Shown piece by piece: positions 42,406 to 51,451 of a stretch of DNA of 64,000 nt. The stretch is from an uncultured Caryophanales bacterium. Lineage in GTDB: Bacteria; Bacillota_I; Bacilli_A; RF39; UBA660. Under the pieces are notes generated by a model. The model worked only from the letters and a program-made list of their open reading frames with translations. It ran no database searches and had not been told where the DNA came from. Location: NCBI GenBank assembly GCA_947564265.1, contig CANOBK010000002.1, positions 1 to 64,000 on the forward strand. Direction: 5' to 3'. Both the position numbers and the translations under genes were made by a program. Within the stretch, counting starts at the first letter, position 1; every line of letters starts with the position of its first letter.

Positions 42406-42792
42406 CTACCTTTCTTTATAAAAATCTAATTCAAAAGAATATTCATAGACGCCCCTGTCATCTGTTCCTAACCAAATAGGATCTTCACATTGCATTACTA
42501 CAAATACTCTTTTTTCATCAATTAAAAATGACCTTTCCTCAAAAAAGTCATATATTTTTTGTGCCATATCTTCGGCACTTACTTGATTTTTTGTATATCT
42601 TAATAGAATCGTTACCTTTTTTAGTTTATATCCTCTATTTTTTTTGCCACCAAAAGTATTCTGATGTCCACTATCTCTTTTACTAGGATAAAAGCAGAGA
42701 GCCTTTTCTTGATTATTATCGATTTTTCCAATTGAAATACTATCTATCCATTGAAATTCGTTTTTAAAATGATCTCTAATCTTTGATAACAT
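42406..42792 (-). CDS. Phage head-tail/tail completion protein (Minor_capsid_3-like)
   Basis: 128 residues from ATG 42792, chosen because AAGGAGAAAGATA precedes it; the frame is open earlier but overlaps the upstream gene far too much. Text: IDSISIGKIDNNQEKALCFYPSKRD, RYTKNQVSAEDMAQKIYDFFEE, GTDDRGVYEYSFELDFYKER, as in the phage minor capsid family that acts as tail terminator. Confidence 0.72.
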   Translation of the reverse strand: MLSKIRDHFKNEFQWIDSISIGKIDNNQEKALCFYPSKRDSGHQNTFGGKKNRGYKLKKVTILLRYTKNQVSAEDMAQKIYDFFEERSFLIDEKRVFVVMQCEDPIWLGTDDRGVYEYSFELDFYKER

Positions 42793-43162
42793 TATCTTTC
42801 TCCTTTTTAACAAACTTATTGAAAAGTTGTTGCGGCACATCTTTTTTACTACCTGTAAGATATGGATGAAACCACATACCACCTGCTTTTGAATTATGAT
42901 CTTGTTTAAAATTGAATTCCGGATGGAAATATAAACGTCTTGGATATGGTATTCCAGAATGTACTAAAACTACTTTTCCGCTATTAACTTTGGAATCATC
43001 AACATGCATACTTTCGTTTTGTAGTGTTCCTTTATCAAATGGCATAGTCTGTGAATTCTGTACATCAGTCTTTAAGGCATCAACGGTTTTTATTTGCGCC
43101 CTTTGAAAAACTTCCTTCATAATATTCAGATGTGCTTTATTGATTTTACTTGTAACCTTCAT
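42776..43162 (-). CDS. Phage minor capsid/head-closure protein
   Basis: 128 residues. It carries MPFDKGTLQNESMHVDD and HSGIPYPRRLYFHPEFNF, the text of phage Minor_capsid_2/HK97 gp10-like proteins. It is third in the four-gene connector block and overlaps the next gene's chosen start by 17 bases. Confidence 0.72.
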   Translation of the reverse strand: MKVTSKINKAHLNIMKEVFQRAQIKTVDALKTDVQNSQTMPFDKGTLQNESMHVDDSKVNSGKVVLVHSGIPYPRRLYFHPEFNFKQDHNSKAGGMWFHPYLTGSKKDVPQQLFNKFVKKEKDNVIKD

Positions 43163-43509
43163 TACATTACCTCAAATTCAGTACAAAGGATACTTCCATC
43201 GGGATTTCTTGGTCTATATCCTGCATATATTTCATAAGTTCTTCCATTCAAAATAATATTACCACTTGCTATCGCCTTCAAGTCTGGTGCTATATCTCCT
43301 TCTATTGCTACTTTTCCAAGCAAAGTTATTTGACTTCCATCCTCTGTTATAATTCGCTTTGATTTCTCAGAAAAAATACATTTTCCTTCATTCTCAAATG
43401 CACTTATAGGACTTCCATCTTCTGTAACTCCTTCTTGATCTAAAGAAATAGAGTATTCGGTATTTGCAAGTTCTTTGGGAAATCTCAGTTTCTTGACTCT
43501 TAGCGCCAT
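43162..43509 (-). CDS. Phage minor capsid/head-tail joining protein
   Basis: 115 residues, resembling the Minor_capsid_1 group: FPKELANTEYSISL, FENEGKCIFSEKSKRI and YEIYAGYRPRNPDGSILCTEFEVM. It overlaps the neighbouring connector genes by one and ten bases. Confidence 0.72.
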   Translation of the reverse strand: MALRVKKLRFPKELANTEYSISLDQEGVTEDGSPISAFENEGKCIFSEKSKRIITEDGSQITLLGKVAIEGDIAPDLKAIASGNIILNGRTYEIYAGYRPRNPDGSILCTEFEVM

Positions 43510-43883
43510 TTAAAATCACCTGTACATAGCCCAGTTTCTTGCATAAAATTATAAGCAATATTAGACATATGTATTTTATCTGCATATGATTGGTTACTTT
43601 TATCTACATTAACAGAAATATCTAAAACACTATAACTCAAAGCCTCAGTATCATCTTCTAAACCATTTTTTAACAAATAATCAATTTGATAAGCCATTGC
43701 TAATTTAATTTTTTCTTTTTGAAACTCAGTTAGATTTTCAAATCCTACTGCAATTATTCTATTATGAGATATACGGTTAATTTTTTGCTCTGCTAATACT
43801 GATAATTGTTGAAATTGTTGTTCACTAATTTCCGTATTTAGCAAATTTTTAAATTCAATTTGATGTAAGTATGGTGTTTTCAT
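43500..43883 (-). CDS. Phage head-tail connector (gp6-like)
   Basis: 127 residues from ATG 43883 with SD AGGAGTGG; the GTG nine bases earlier lies within or next to the SD. It is helical (EQQFQQLSVLAEQKINRI, FQKEKIKLAMAYQIDYLLKNG), as in gp6/gp15-type adaptors. First of the connector block after the capsid genes. Confidence 0.7.
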   Translation of the reverse strand: MKTPYLHQIEFKNLLNTEISEQQFQQLSVLAEQKINRISHNRIIAVGFENLTEFQKEKIKLAMAYQIDYLLKNGLEDDTEALSYSVLDISVNVDKSNQSYADKIHMSNIAYNFMQETGLCTGDFKWR

Positions 43884-43894
43884 TGTCACCACTC

Positions 43895-44065
43895 CTATTT
43901 TTCTTTATTTTCTTCTGTGACTTTTGCTTCTGTGACTTTATTTTTTAATTCTTCTTTGGTTTTGATTAGAATTTCTTTATAATTAGGATCTTTGCGAAGT
44001 TTCTCTATGTTATCTTTTGAGAAAACCTCGCAAATACCTTTATTCTTGTGTTGAAATTTTGCCAT
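43895..44065 (-). CDS. Small Lys/Glu-rich phage protein
   Basis: 56 residues (MAKFQHKNKGICEVFS..., ending in KEELKNKVTEAKVTEENKEK), stop TAG at 43895. No good SD; it overlaps the previous gene by 26 bases and may be coupled to it. Small genes of this type often sit between major capsid and connector genes. Confidence 0.45.
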   Translation of the reverse strand: MAKFQHKNKGICEVFSKDNIEKLRKDPNYKEILIKTKEELKNKVTEAKVTEENKEK

Positions 44066-44276
44066 TATTGTTTTTCGGAGTTAACTTTGACAATTGTGCC
44101 TTTAACTCTTCATTTTCCTTCACTTTTTGAATATATTCGTTATAAGACACAGTTTTTTTAGGAGAATATTCGATAATTTTGCCATCGTCGTTATAAATAT
44201 CATAGCCATCTTTTAAATACATGGCTTTTGTTTCTTTGGTTACTGAATATTCTTTATTATCTTTTTTAGCAATCAT
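44040..44276 (-). CDS. Small phage protein after major capsid
   Basis: 78 residues: MIAKKDNKEYSVTKETKAMYLKDGYDI and then a C-terminal helix with ENEELKAQLSKL. I recognise no family. It resembles small head-region genes seen after capsid genes in many Gram-positive phages. Confidence 0.55.
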   Translation of the reverse strand: MIAKKDNKEYSVTKETKAMYLKDGYDIYNDDGKIIEYSPKKTVSYNEYIQKVKENEELKAQLSKLTPKNNNGKISTQE

Positions 44277-44294
44277 AAATTACATTCCTTTCTA

Positions 44295-45194
44295 TTATTC
44301 TGTTGCTTCAGCATTGATTCTAGTTGATACTTTTAATTGTTCATCTAATCCAAAAGTACCATTGAATCTTCTGTTTTGGTATAGATATTTATCAGCTGTT
44401 CGGCTATCGTGTCCTGGAGTGAATACTGTGATATATGAGTATTTTACTCTTGAGACTTGGGCTTCTGGATCAATAATCATGTAGTTAATTTGAGCACCAT
44501 CAGAAGCAACTGCATAACCATCTGAAAAATTATAAGCAGTTTTGAATCTTTCTTTAGGTACAACAGTGATTTCTCCTAAATCTTCCATAGAGTGAACTCT
44601 TCTATCTAAGCCATTACCCTTACTAACATCTAATGTTCTAGTAATACCCTCTGCATTTTTAAGAGTTTTCTTATATTCTGCAGTGCAATACATAATACAT
44701 CTTGATAGTGGCACTCCAGCGTCTTCCAAAGCTTCCATATCATCATCAAACTTTGTTAATACATTAGCAGGTGTAATTTTTTCAGTATCAATATTAGCAC
44801 CAACTCTTTTAGCTTCTGCATATAATTTTGAAAATGTATAGCAGTCTAATTCTGGAATAGCTTGTTTTTTCTCAAATCGTTTTTGAATATTTGCAATTGA
44901 AACAACTTGATTAGATTCATCTACATCCAAAGGATCAATTGGAAATTCAATATCACGATCATGATCTAATGACTTAGTTTCATAATCATTAGAATATGAT
45001 CCAGTATTAAATCCCATCGAACTTCTATTATGATCTTTATATCCTCCTACGCTTAATTTTGGTAGTTTAATGTCCTTACCATTGACAATTTGAATATCTT
45101 CATTAGAACCGAATAATTTTACTGATTTTAATTCGATATCATACAAATCTAAAATGTGTCTACTAAACAATGTGGCGTATTTTAATTCTGCCAT
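44295..45194 (-). CDS. Phage major capsid protein
   Basis: 299 residues. MAELKYATLFSRHILDLYDIELKSVKLFG, the middle KITPANVLTKFDDDMEALEDAGVP and the C-terminal VFTPGHDSRTADKYLYQNRRFNGTF are capsid features of siphophages with a separate scaffold. It lies just downstream of the scaffold gene. Confidence 0.87.
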   Translation of the reverse strand: MAELKYATLFSRHILDLYDIELKSVKLFGSNEDIQIVNGKDIKLPKLSVGGYKDHNRSSMGFNTGSYSNDYETKSLDHDRDIEFPIDPLDVDESNQVVSIANIQKRFEKKQAIPELDCYTFSKLYAEAKRVGANIDTEKITPANVLTKFDDDMEALEDAGVPLSRCIMYCTAEYKKTLKNAEGITRTLDVSKGNGLDRRVHSMEDLGEITVVPKERFKTAYNFSDGYAVASDGAQINYMIIDPEAQVSRVKYSYITVFTPGHDSRTADKYLYQNRRFNGTFGLDEQLKVSTRINAEATE

Positions 45195-45215
45195 TTTAAA
45201 TCATCCTTTCTTTTT

Positions 45216-45857
45216 TTATTTTTTTGTTCCAAATATTTTGGATAATGTGCTGTCGATATTACTCTCACTATTTTGAAAACTATCAGCTCCAATTTTTAAA
45301 TTACTTAAATTTGGATTTTCTCTTTTTAGTCCAGGTATATCTTCAAGAACTTTTTGTAATGCTGATTTAACAGCTTCCGTATTGACTGTACCTTTATCAT
45401 CAGTTACACTACTAAGATCAGCTAACTTAATTACATAAGGAATAGTTTTTGAGTCAATATTTAAATCTAGAGACTGTAATATTGCCTCTTTTTCAATCTT
45501 TCCTCGTAATAACTTATCATTAGCTACTTTTAAATCGTCCTGTAACCTTGCACTTTCCAATACCTGATTTTTACTATTTTCTTCTCTTTGAGTTTTAAAT
45601 GAAGATATTGCTTGTTTCATTTCATCTTCACTTAATCCTTGAGTTTGAAAGTAGCTTTTTAAAATACTATCTTCAGTTTTGGAATTTCTACTATCAATCA
45701 TTGATTGAATCTTGTTATAGTCAATTACTGATTGATTTTCCTGTTGACTAGTATTTTGTGTTACGTTTTGTACAGTTGTAACGTCTGCATTTGTTCCATC
45801 ATCTGCAAATCTTTGAATATTGAGTGATAGATGTTTTTGATTATTCTTCATAATCAT
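45216..45857 (-). CDS. Phage scaffold protein (DUF4355-like)
   Basis: 213 residues with AGGAGG just upstream; either ATG 45857 or ATG 45851 could start it. The early LSLNIQRFADDG is the typical start of DUF4355 scaffolds. The middle (DYNKIQSMIDSRNSKTEDSILKSYFQTQG and a long charged coiled coil) and the terminal LKIGADSFQN...FGTKK also match. It guides capsid assembly and is lost afterwards. Confidence 0.82.
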   Translation of the reverse strand: MIMKNNQKHLSLNIQRFADDGTNADVTTVQNVTQNTSQQENQSVIDYNKIQSMIDSRNSKTEDSILKSYFQTQGLSEDEMKQAISSFKTQREENSKNQVLESARLQDDLKVANDKLLRGKIEKEAILQSLDLNIDSKTIPYVIKLADLSSVTDDKGTVNTEAVKSALQKVLEDIPGLKRENPNLSNLKIGADSFQNSESNIDSTLSKIFGTKK

Positions 45858-45922
45858 GTTCCTCCTTTTTAAAGTCTTGAATGACTATTCTCCACCTTTT
45901 AAGGTCATAAGGGTTTGGACAC

Positions 45923-45947
45923 AAAAAAAGTCGATAGAAATATCGAC
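45923..45947 (-). terminator. Terminator directly after the tRNA gene
   Basis: Perfect 7-bp arms GTCGATA and TATCGAC (loop TTTC) followed by TTTTTTT on minus. Confidence 0.75.
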
Positions 45948-45976
45948 CTACATTATGTACAGAGCTCTTGTAGCTT

Positions 45977-46050
45977 TGGTTGCAGGAGCTGGAATCGAAC
46001 CAACCTCAACAGCAAGGTACACTGCTATTCTACCACTAAACTATCCTGCC
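45977..46050 (-). tRNA. Phage-borne tRNA, anticodon ACC by fold (Gly codon GGU)
   Basis: 74 nt with encoded CCA. Acceptor GGCAGGA pairs with TCCTGCA except G1-A72. The D-arm GTTT-loop-GAAT has GG at 18/19; the anticodon arm is GCAGT, loop GTACCTT, GCTGT; the variable loop is four bases; the T-arm is GTTGG, TTCGATT, CCAGC. U33 is correct and bases 34-36 read ACC. Oddities are G32, U37 and two weak stem ends. It is decodable as tRNA-Gly but may be poor or specialised. Confidence 0.7.
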
Positions 46051-46065
46051 ATAAAAAAGACACTA

Positions 46066-46290
46066 TTACTTTTTAGTGTCCAGATTATATTTTTCTTTTA
46101 GCATTTTTAAATCAATACTAAATTGCTTTCTACATTTTTCTAATTCATCATAAGAAGGGGCTTTACCGTCTAATATGTTTGGATTTTCTTTATGATATTT
46201 ATTATCTGCATCTTTATATTTTTCTAAGATATCTAGCCATTCCTTTTTATGTTTTTCTACAAGTTTTCTTCCTTCTTCTTCATAGCTCAT
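46066..46290 (-). CDS. Small helical phage protein
   Basis: 74 residues, charged and helical (GRKLVEKHKKEWLDILEKYKDAD, KQFSIDLKMLKEKYNL), starting four bases inside the end of the minor capsid gene. No family recognised. Confidence 0.55.
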   Translation of the reverse strand: MSYEEEGRKLVEKHKKEWLDILEKYKDADNKYHKENPNILDGKAPSYDELEKCRKQFSIDLKMLKEKYNLDTKK

Positions 46291-47816
46291 CTTTTCACCC
46301 TCTTATAAATAAAATTATACTCTTCACTTAGTTTGTTTACAATATAATGATATTCATCCCTATCAATATCCAATTTTTCTAAATATGACAGTTCAATTGC
46401 TTCTACGCGATAGTCATAATTAAATTTGCTATCAATCAGTTCTAGATTGTCATATTTTGTTTTTGAAGTTCTTGTTATTGTATATTGATATTCTTCGTCA
46501 ATTCCTCTCAGTTCTTTTAGCTTTCCATTTAAAAACAGTTTTATATCATCTGCACTAAAAGAAAAATGAGTTTGATTGATTGGATGATTATGAGTAATAA
46601 TGGCGTTATCTGTGCTTATCCAATCAGGAAGACGAATCATGTACTCATTTCCTTGGATTTTAAACACTTCTCCATTAGAAGATATTATATATGCATTTTC
46701 TAACTTTTTGTTTATTATATTCTCTTCATACTCATTTAATTTTGAACTGACAAGTTTATTATCTTTTCTATCAATAAAATCAATAGGTTTTTTCTCTTTC
46801 CATTGCTGTATTTTATTATGATATTTTTTTATATTTTCTTCATCAAGCGAACCTATTTCTAATCTTCTATATTTTTGTATTTGCAAATTGCAATAGTTAA
46901 GATCATCTTGATACTGCTTCCTATCTATATCTATTGAATCTATCTCTTCATAAATTTCATCTAATTCTTTGTAATATGTGGGAAGTCCATGTTCACATCT
47001 TGGATGAAAAAATCCTTGTGCCATAGCTTCACTTAATAGAGGATAACTTCCATCCTTTTTACTGCCACCAGCATATACATCATCTATAAGTATTCTACCT
47101 TCCCATTTGGCACACTTTTCGCAAGAAGTATTATGTTTAGTAGGTTTTACTAGATGTTCATCTATTTCCTGTCTAAACTGACCTTCTCCTATCAATTGGG
47201 CTCTAGTGTTAGCAGTTCTCACAACCATATCACAATAATCTGCAATATTGACTCTTCTGCCATCTTTGTACTCAATACAATTAATTCCAGAACTCAGAAA
47301 ATCTTTAGTAGCCATATCAATAGCTTTTTTAGGTGATACTGCACCATAATTGCTGAACATCACTGCCTTTGAGATAACTTTTCTATATTGGTCATCCATC
47401 ATACGTAATGCTCCATAATTAGCATTTTTAGTACCATTTTGTACTTCTTCTATTAGTGAAGTTAATTTCCTATCATTTAATCTAAAAAAGCTATGAGCCA
47501 AATTCTTATTTGATTTATATTTATTTCCCATAGCTTTTTTATATCTTTTTAATTCACCTTTAGAGCCTTGTTTAAGTTCGTCTTGTAGTTGTTTTGATAT
47601 TTCACTATTTAGACCTTTTGTTTTTTCTCGCACAATACTTTTGTTTTCTCTTTGAAATCTTTTTAATTCCTTAAGAGCTTCTGCTTGCCATTGTGGATAA
47701 TTAAAACCTGTTTCTAATTCTTCTTTCAAATGTCTTGAAAGATTTCTTTTCATCGAATCTATTAGTTCTAGTTCAATTTCCTTTTCTATCTCTTTAATAT
47801 CAATACTATTCTTCAT
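46287..47816 (-). CDS. Phage minor capsid protein with C-terminal JAMM-like domain
   Basis: 509 residues. The first 290 residues match phage minor capsid proteins (Phage_min_cap2 type): MRMMDDQYRKVISKAVMF-like text, YCDMVVRTANTRAQLIGEG, and the Cys/His cluster TSCEKCAKWEGRIL with HPRCEHGLP. After a charged linker (300-370) a separate domain begins at ENAYIISSNGEVF. It carries THNHPINQTHFSFSADD (about 408-424), i.e. H-x-H-P then S-x-x-D, the metal core of JAMM/MPN-type deconjugating peptidases. The glutamate partner would be in SNGEVFKIQGNEY. Such tails are known as cargo on some phage head proteins. The portal gene overlaps its start. Confidence 0.78.
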   Translation of the reverse strand: MKNSIDIKEIEKEIELELIDSMKRNLSRHLKEELETGFNYPQWQAEALKELKRFQRENKSIVREKTKGLNSEISKQLQDELKQGSKGELKRYKKAMGNKYKSNKNLAHSFFRLNDRKLTSLIEEVQNGTKNANYGALRMMDDQYRKVISKAVMFSNYGAVSPKKAIDMATKDFLSSGINCIEYKDGRRVNIADYCDMVVRTANTRAQLIGEGQFRQEIDEHLVKPTKHNTSCEKCAKWEGRILIDDVYAGGSKKDGSYPLLSEAMAQGFFHPRCEHGLPTYYKELDEIYEEIDSIDIDRKQYQDDLNYCNLQIQKYRRLEIGSLDEENIKKYHNKIQQWKEKKPIDFIDRKDNKLVSSKLNEYEENIINKKLENAYIISSNGEVFKIQGNEYMIRLPDWISTDNAIITHNHPINQTHFSFSADDIKLFLNGKLKELRGIDEEYQYTITRTSKTKYDNLELIDSKFNYDYRVEAIELSYLEKLDIDRDEYHYIVNKLSEEYNFIYKRVKR

Positions 47817-49302
47817 TTATAACATCACTATTTTCAGTTAAATTAAAACCATCCTGATTAACGGATGGCTCATCAACAACAGATATACCAATTTCATTTT
47901 TCAAACGTAACACTTCTTCCTTTTTCCACTCATCTGATTTACTATCCCCATATAATTCATCAACCATTGTTTCTATTGACAGGACATTACTTGTTCTAGC
48001 TTTACTCATTGTTTCAATTTGGGAATCAAAACTAGGGCTATCAAACTCACTGAATTTAGGTGTTATGTTTTCCTCATCAGGTAATACCTCATTTGCTAAT
48101 ACCTTCATAAATAGCCATGTAGTATTTACTACTTTTGGTATAAAACTATTTAATGCTTTTATAATATCACTTCTTGTAGCCATTGTGGTTTTCTCCATTT
48201 GACGTTCATAAGAGGCATTGGCATCTGTTATTTTTTTTATGTCTATTCCTAATGTACTTGGACTTACTAGACCTTGCATACATAATCCTAAATAAGTTAT
48301 ATAAGATTCCAGATAATTTTCCGTAGGAATTTTTGGTTGTTCAAAACTTATTTTGTTCTTTCCATCTTCGCTCATATTATTCCCTGTTGCGATAAATTTA
48401 TTATCAAATGGATTAGGTGCTAATGTTTCGCCTGTTTTTGGATCTCTAGGGCAAAGTGACTCTGGAATATATTTTGTTGCTCTACCAGAACGAACAGCTT
48501 CCACCCACTGACTTATTATTTCATCAAGAGAGTCAAAAGAATCATATTTTCCCTCGAACTTTGAAGCCCCTCTTCCCTTATATCTTTTTGATTTATCTAC
48601 CATAAATGGAGTTGCTAATATTATCTGATTATTAAATTCAATATTTTTTAATTCTTTTGTTGCTTCTAATGTATTGATTGGTACTAAACTATCTCCATCA
48701 TATAACTCGTATGTAATATATCCATAACCTCTTTTTTCGATTAATCGATATGTTTTACTATTATTGGTATAAATCATCTCAAAATCAATTTCTATTAATT
48801 TTCCCCTTTTGTATACAAAATCGACTTGTTCTGCCGGATACCACTCTAATATCGGATACTCAGATAATGATTTATCAAACGAATACTTTAATGCACCATC
48901 CCCAATAGCAATTCCGTCTGTTATTATACTTTCTAGCAGATCGTCAAAGGAATTTTCTTTTGCAACTTTTTCCCAATATTCTTTTAATATAGGATTGTCA
49001 CACTCTATTCCATTATAATCACTTATCACTATATCAGTTAATTTATTTATCATTAACTGTGGCAGTCCGCTATGCGATTTTTTTATTTCTAGCCCTGCAG
49101 TTGCTACACTCGCCCAAAACGTATTCTGACAATCATCTAATTGCTTATACAATTCTTGTAATTCGTGTGAGTCTCCTCTAAGCCATATTCTATTTATAAT
49201 ACACAATGTCTTAAAATCTTTATTTTCAAATATTGTATAACCTCTTGGCATTGCAGGATTTATATCTAACCATGATTTTACCATATTCTTAATCCATCCC
49301 AT
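47806..49302 (-). CDS. Phage portal protein (SPP1 gp6-like)
   Basis: 498 residues. MVKSWLDINPAMPRGY at the start, IDIKKITDANASYERQMEKTTMATR in the second half and an acidic tail agree with the portal family of SPP1-like siphophages (Phage_prot_Gp6). It forms the ring through which DNA is packaged. It is between terminase and minor capsid, in standard order. Confidence 0.88.
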   Translation of the reverse strand: MGWIKNMVKSWLDINPAMPRGYTIFENKDFKTLCIINRIWLRGDSHELQELYKQLDDCQNTFWASVATAGLEIKKSHSGLPQLMINKLTDIVISDYNGIECDNPILKEYWEKVAKENSFDDLLESIITDGIAIGDGALKYSFDKSLSEYPILEWYPAEQVDFVYKRGKLIEIDFEMIYTNNSKTYRLIEKRGYGYITYELYDGDSLVPINTLEATKELKNIEFNNQIILATPFMVDKSKRYKGRGASKFEGKYDSFDSLDEIISQWVEAVRSGRATKYIPESLCPRDPKTGETLAPNPFDNKFIATGNNMSEDGKNKISFEQPKIPTENYLESYITYLGLCMQGLVSPSTLGIDIKKITDANASYERQMEKTTMATRSDIIKALNSFIPKVVNTTWLFMKVLANEVLPDEENITPKFSEFDSPSFDSQIETMSKARTSNVLSIETMVDELYGDSKSDEWKKEEVLRLKNEIGISVVDEPSVNQDGFNLTENSDVINEE

Positions 49303-49309
49303 CCTTTCA

Positions 49310-50695
49310 TCATCCTTCCTTATCGTTTACTATTTTTCTTAATAATTCCCAATTTCCTATTTTTGATTTGTATGGAAGCCATCCATATTGACCACCTTGA
49401 ATACTATGATCATTACCATCTTCTAACTCTCCATCCTCTGTATATGAATAAGTATCCAATTCTGTTAGATAATCTTTACATTCGTCTACAATTAAAAAAT
49501 CGAGGGTTTTCATCCACGATCTTTGCAGTTGAATTCTTATTATATTAACAGTTTTTTTCCATGCTGGATAAAAGTTATGTATAACATGAGTAGTTCTTTT
49601 GAATTTTTCAGCTTCCGATAATGTTCCAGAATCTGCCGAATCTATAAATATATCTAAAGGGCGCTTAATATTCCACAATTCGCAACACTTATTAGCAAAT
49701 CTAGTTAACATTGGCAATACATCGCTAGGTGCGAAATGTTGTTCTCTATCTTTATTGTTGAATGTTTCTTCTTCTAAAAGAACGCATTTTTTATTATCAG
49801 TAATACCTATTAATTCAAATGTTAATTTATCATGTGTTTTTTTACTATATGATGTGTCACATCCAATAGAGAAAGCAATATATTTATAACTCATAGCTTC
49901 TTCTCTTGTAATAATATTTTCTTTTTGCAAATCAAATACTAAGCCAGTAGCTTTTCCTCGCAAACCTTGTATTTTATTTTTATACATTTTTGTTCCAAAT
50001 GGGATAGCATCAATTTTTCTTTGTTTATCTTCATCTGTAAGACTTAGATTATCATTCATATTAAAAAACCAATGTACCCATTTTTCCCCTATTGGCTCAC
50101 GTTCTATTAATTGTTGTCTTATCTCTTCTGGGCAATCGTTAATCCATTTAGGATTTGGTCTAGATCTATTAATAAACTCTTTATAAATTGGCATGTTATT
50201 ATCATCTGGATTTAACGTTGCCAATCTATACCTAGCTCTATGCCATATTTCTCTTACAAATTCAATATCTGCAGTATTTATCTCATCTAAATAAATACAG
50301 CCACTTTGTGAACCTAATACTTTCTTCCATCTTTTCTTGTTGTCATATCCAACAACATAAATTATTTTTTCTCCATTTGATGTTTGATACACTATATGTG
50401 GTATTTTGATTTTACTTGTGCCATTTCCGTTATATTCAGCAAATCCTTTAAATACTGCAAGTATTCCCATTTCAGAATTAATAAGATTTTTTTCGACTGT
50501 TCCTGTATCTAATCCTCCTAAAACATGATATTTCATGTTAGAATTAGCAACTTCAAACATAAATTTAGGAATAGCTATAGTTGTTTTTCCGGCACTTGTT
50601 GTTCCTTCTAAAATATCAACAGGATTACTACTTTTTAGAAGATCTATCATTTTAGGAGATAATAAAAAAGAATAGTTTTGACTATTCATCATCAT
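49310..50695 (-). CDS. Phage terminase large subunit
   Basis: 461 residues. Walker A-like EGTTSAGKTTIAIPKFMF, Walker B-like CIYLDEINTADIEF, and the nuclease motifs SIGCDTSYSKKTHDKLTFELIG, DIFIDSADSGT and ENPNDHSI-like GNDHSIQG are visible. It packages and cuts phage DNA. It overlaps the small subunit by 14 bases. Confidence 0.93.
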   Translation of the reverse strand: MMMNSQNYSFLLSPKMIDLLKSSNPVDILEGTTSAGKTTIAIPKFMFEVANSNMKYHVLGGLDTGTVEKNLINSEMGILAVFKGFAEYNGNGTSKIKIPHIVYQTSNGEKIIYVVGYDNKKRWKKVLGSQSGCIYLDEINTADIEFVREIWHRARYRLATLNPDDNNMPIYKEFINRSRPNPKWINDCPEEIRQQLIEREPIGEKWVHWFFNMNDNLSLTDEDKQRKIDAIPFGTKMYKNKIQGLRGKATGLVFDLQKENIITREEAMSYKYIAFSIGCDTSYSKKTHDKLTFELIGITDNKKCVLLEEETFNNKDREQHFAPSDVLPMLTRFANKCCELWNIKRPLDIFIDSADSGTLSEAEKFKRTTHVIHNFYPAWKKTVNIIRIQLQRSWMKTLDFLIVDECKDYLTELDTYSYTEDGELEDGNDHSIQGGQYGWLPYKSKIGNWELLRKIVNDKEG

Positions 50696-51182
50696 TTATT
50701 TCACTGCTGGAATCTTTTTTTAATTGAACCATAATATCCAAAAGGGGGCTATTTTTTGGAATAGAAGGCTCTAATATTTTCTTTTCTTTAAAAGCTCCTA
50801 TCGTATCTCCCAATAATTTTAAAGCCCCGTTAGCGCCTTTAGAATCAAATTGATATTCTCCTGTTTCTTCTAATTCTTTTGTATAACAATTATACCGCAT
50901 TACAGGAACTTCTTGTAGAGACCTTTCTAAGACTTTTTTAGCATTTTCTACTATAAATTCTACTGTTACCGTAGTTCTATCTGCTATTTCTTTTTGTCTC
51001 ATTTCTATATAGGCTTTTATGTTAGGATTATTCAGTAATTTAGAAGCTTCTACTCTACAAGTCTCATTACTTCCTGAATAACCAGCTTTTTTATAAGCTT
51101 CTGCTTGATTATTAGGGTTTTCTAAATAATAATCTGCAAATCTTCTTCGTTTAATTGTTAATCCATATTCATCTAATGCCAT
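50682..51182 (-). CDS. Phage terminase small subunit
   Basis: 166 residues after AAGGAATG. A Terminase_2-type N-terminus (RRRFADYYLENPNNQAEAYKKAGYSG) followed by VEASKLLNNPNIKAYIEMR is a DNA-binding wHTH that recognises the packaging site. The C-terminal acidic part interacts with the large subunit. Confidence 0.9.
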   Translation of the reverse strand: MALDEYGLTIKRRRFADYYLENPNNQAEAYKKAGYSGSNETCRVEASKLLNNPNIKAYIEMRQKEIADRTTVTVEFIVENAKKVLERSLQEVPVMRYNCYTKELEETGEYQFDSKGANGALKLLGDTIGAFKEKKILEPSIPKNSPLLDIMVQLKKDSSSEINDDE

Positions 51183-51188
51183 TGAACA

Positions 51189-51314
51189 TCATTCCTTCTT
51201 TATAGCTTCCATTACAGATTGAACTGTTATAATTAATATTCCTATAACTAATGCTAATATTGCTAGACTACCAACTATTTTTATTAATTCCCATATCGCA
51301 TTTATAAAACTCAT
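51189..51314 (-). CDS. 41-residue single-helix membrane protein
   Basis: MSFINAIWELIKIVG then a hydrophobic helix and VQSVMEAIKKE; stop TGA at 51189. Third of three very small membrane genes between the DUF1064 gene and terminase. Unknown role. Confidence 0.5.
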   Translation of the reverse strand: MSFINAIWELIKIVGSLAILALVIGILIITVQSVMEAIKKE

Positions 51315-51317
51315 GTT

Positions 51318-51449
51318 TCAATACCTGCCTTTCTTCCTTCTCTCTTCCCTATTCAACTTCCTTTTACATCTAATTGAATGATCCGTCATTACATAGATAA
51401 AAGGTGCTATTATTAGTCCTATTATTGCTATTTCATTTAGATTTATCAT
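51318..51449 (-). CDS. 43-residue single-helix membrane protein
   Basis: MINLNEIAIIGLIIAPFIYV followed by a basic tail (RCKRKLNREERRKKGRY); stop TGA at 51318. The positive tail faces the cytoplasm. SD AGGATAG upstream. Unknown role. Confidence 0.45.
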   Translation of the reverse strand: MINLNEIAIIGLIIAPFIYVMTDHSIRCKRKLNREERRKKGRY

Positions 51450-51451
51450 TT

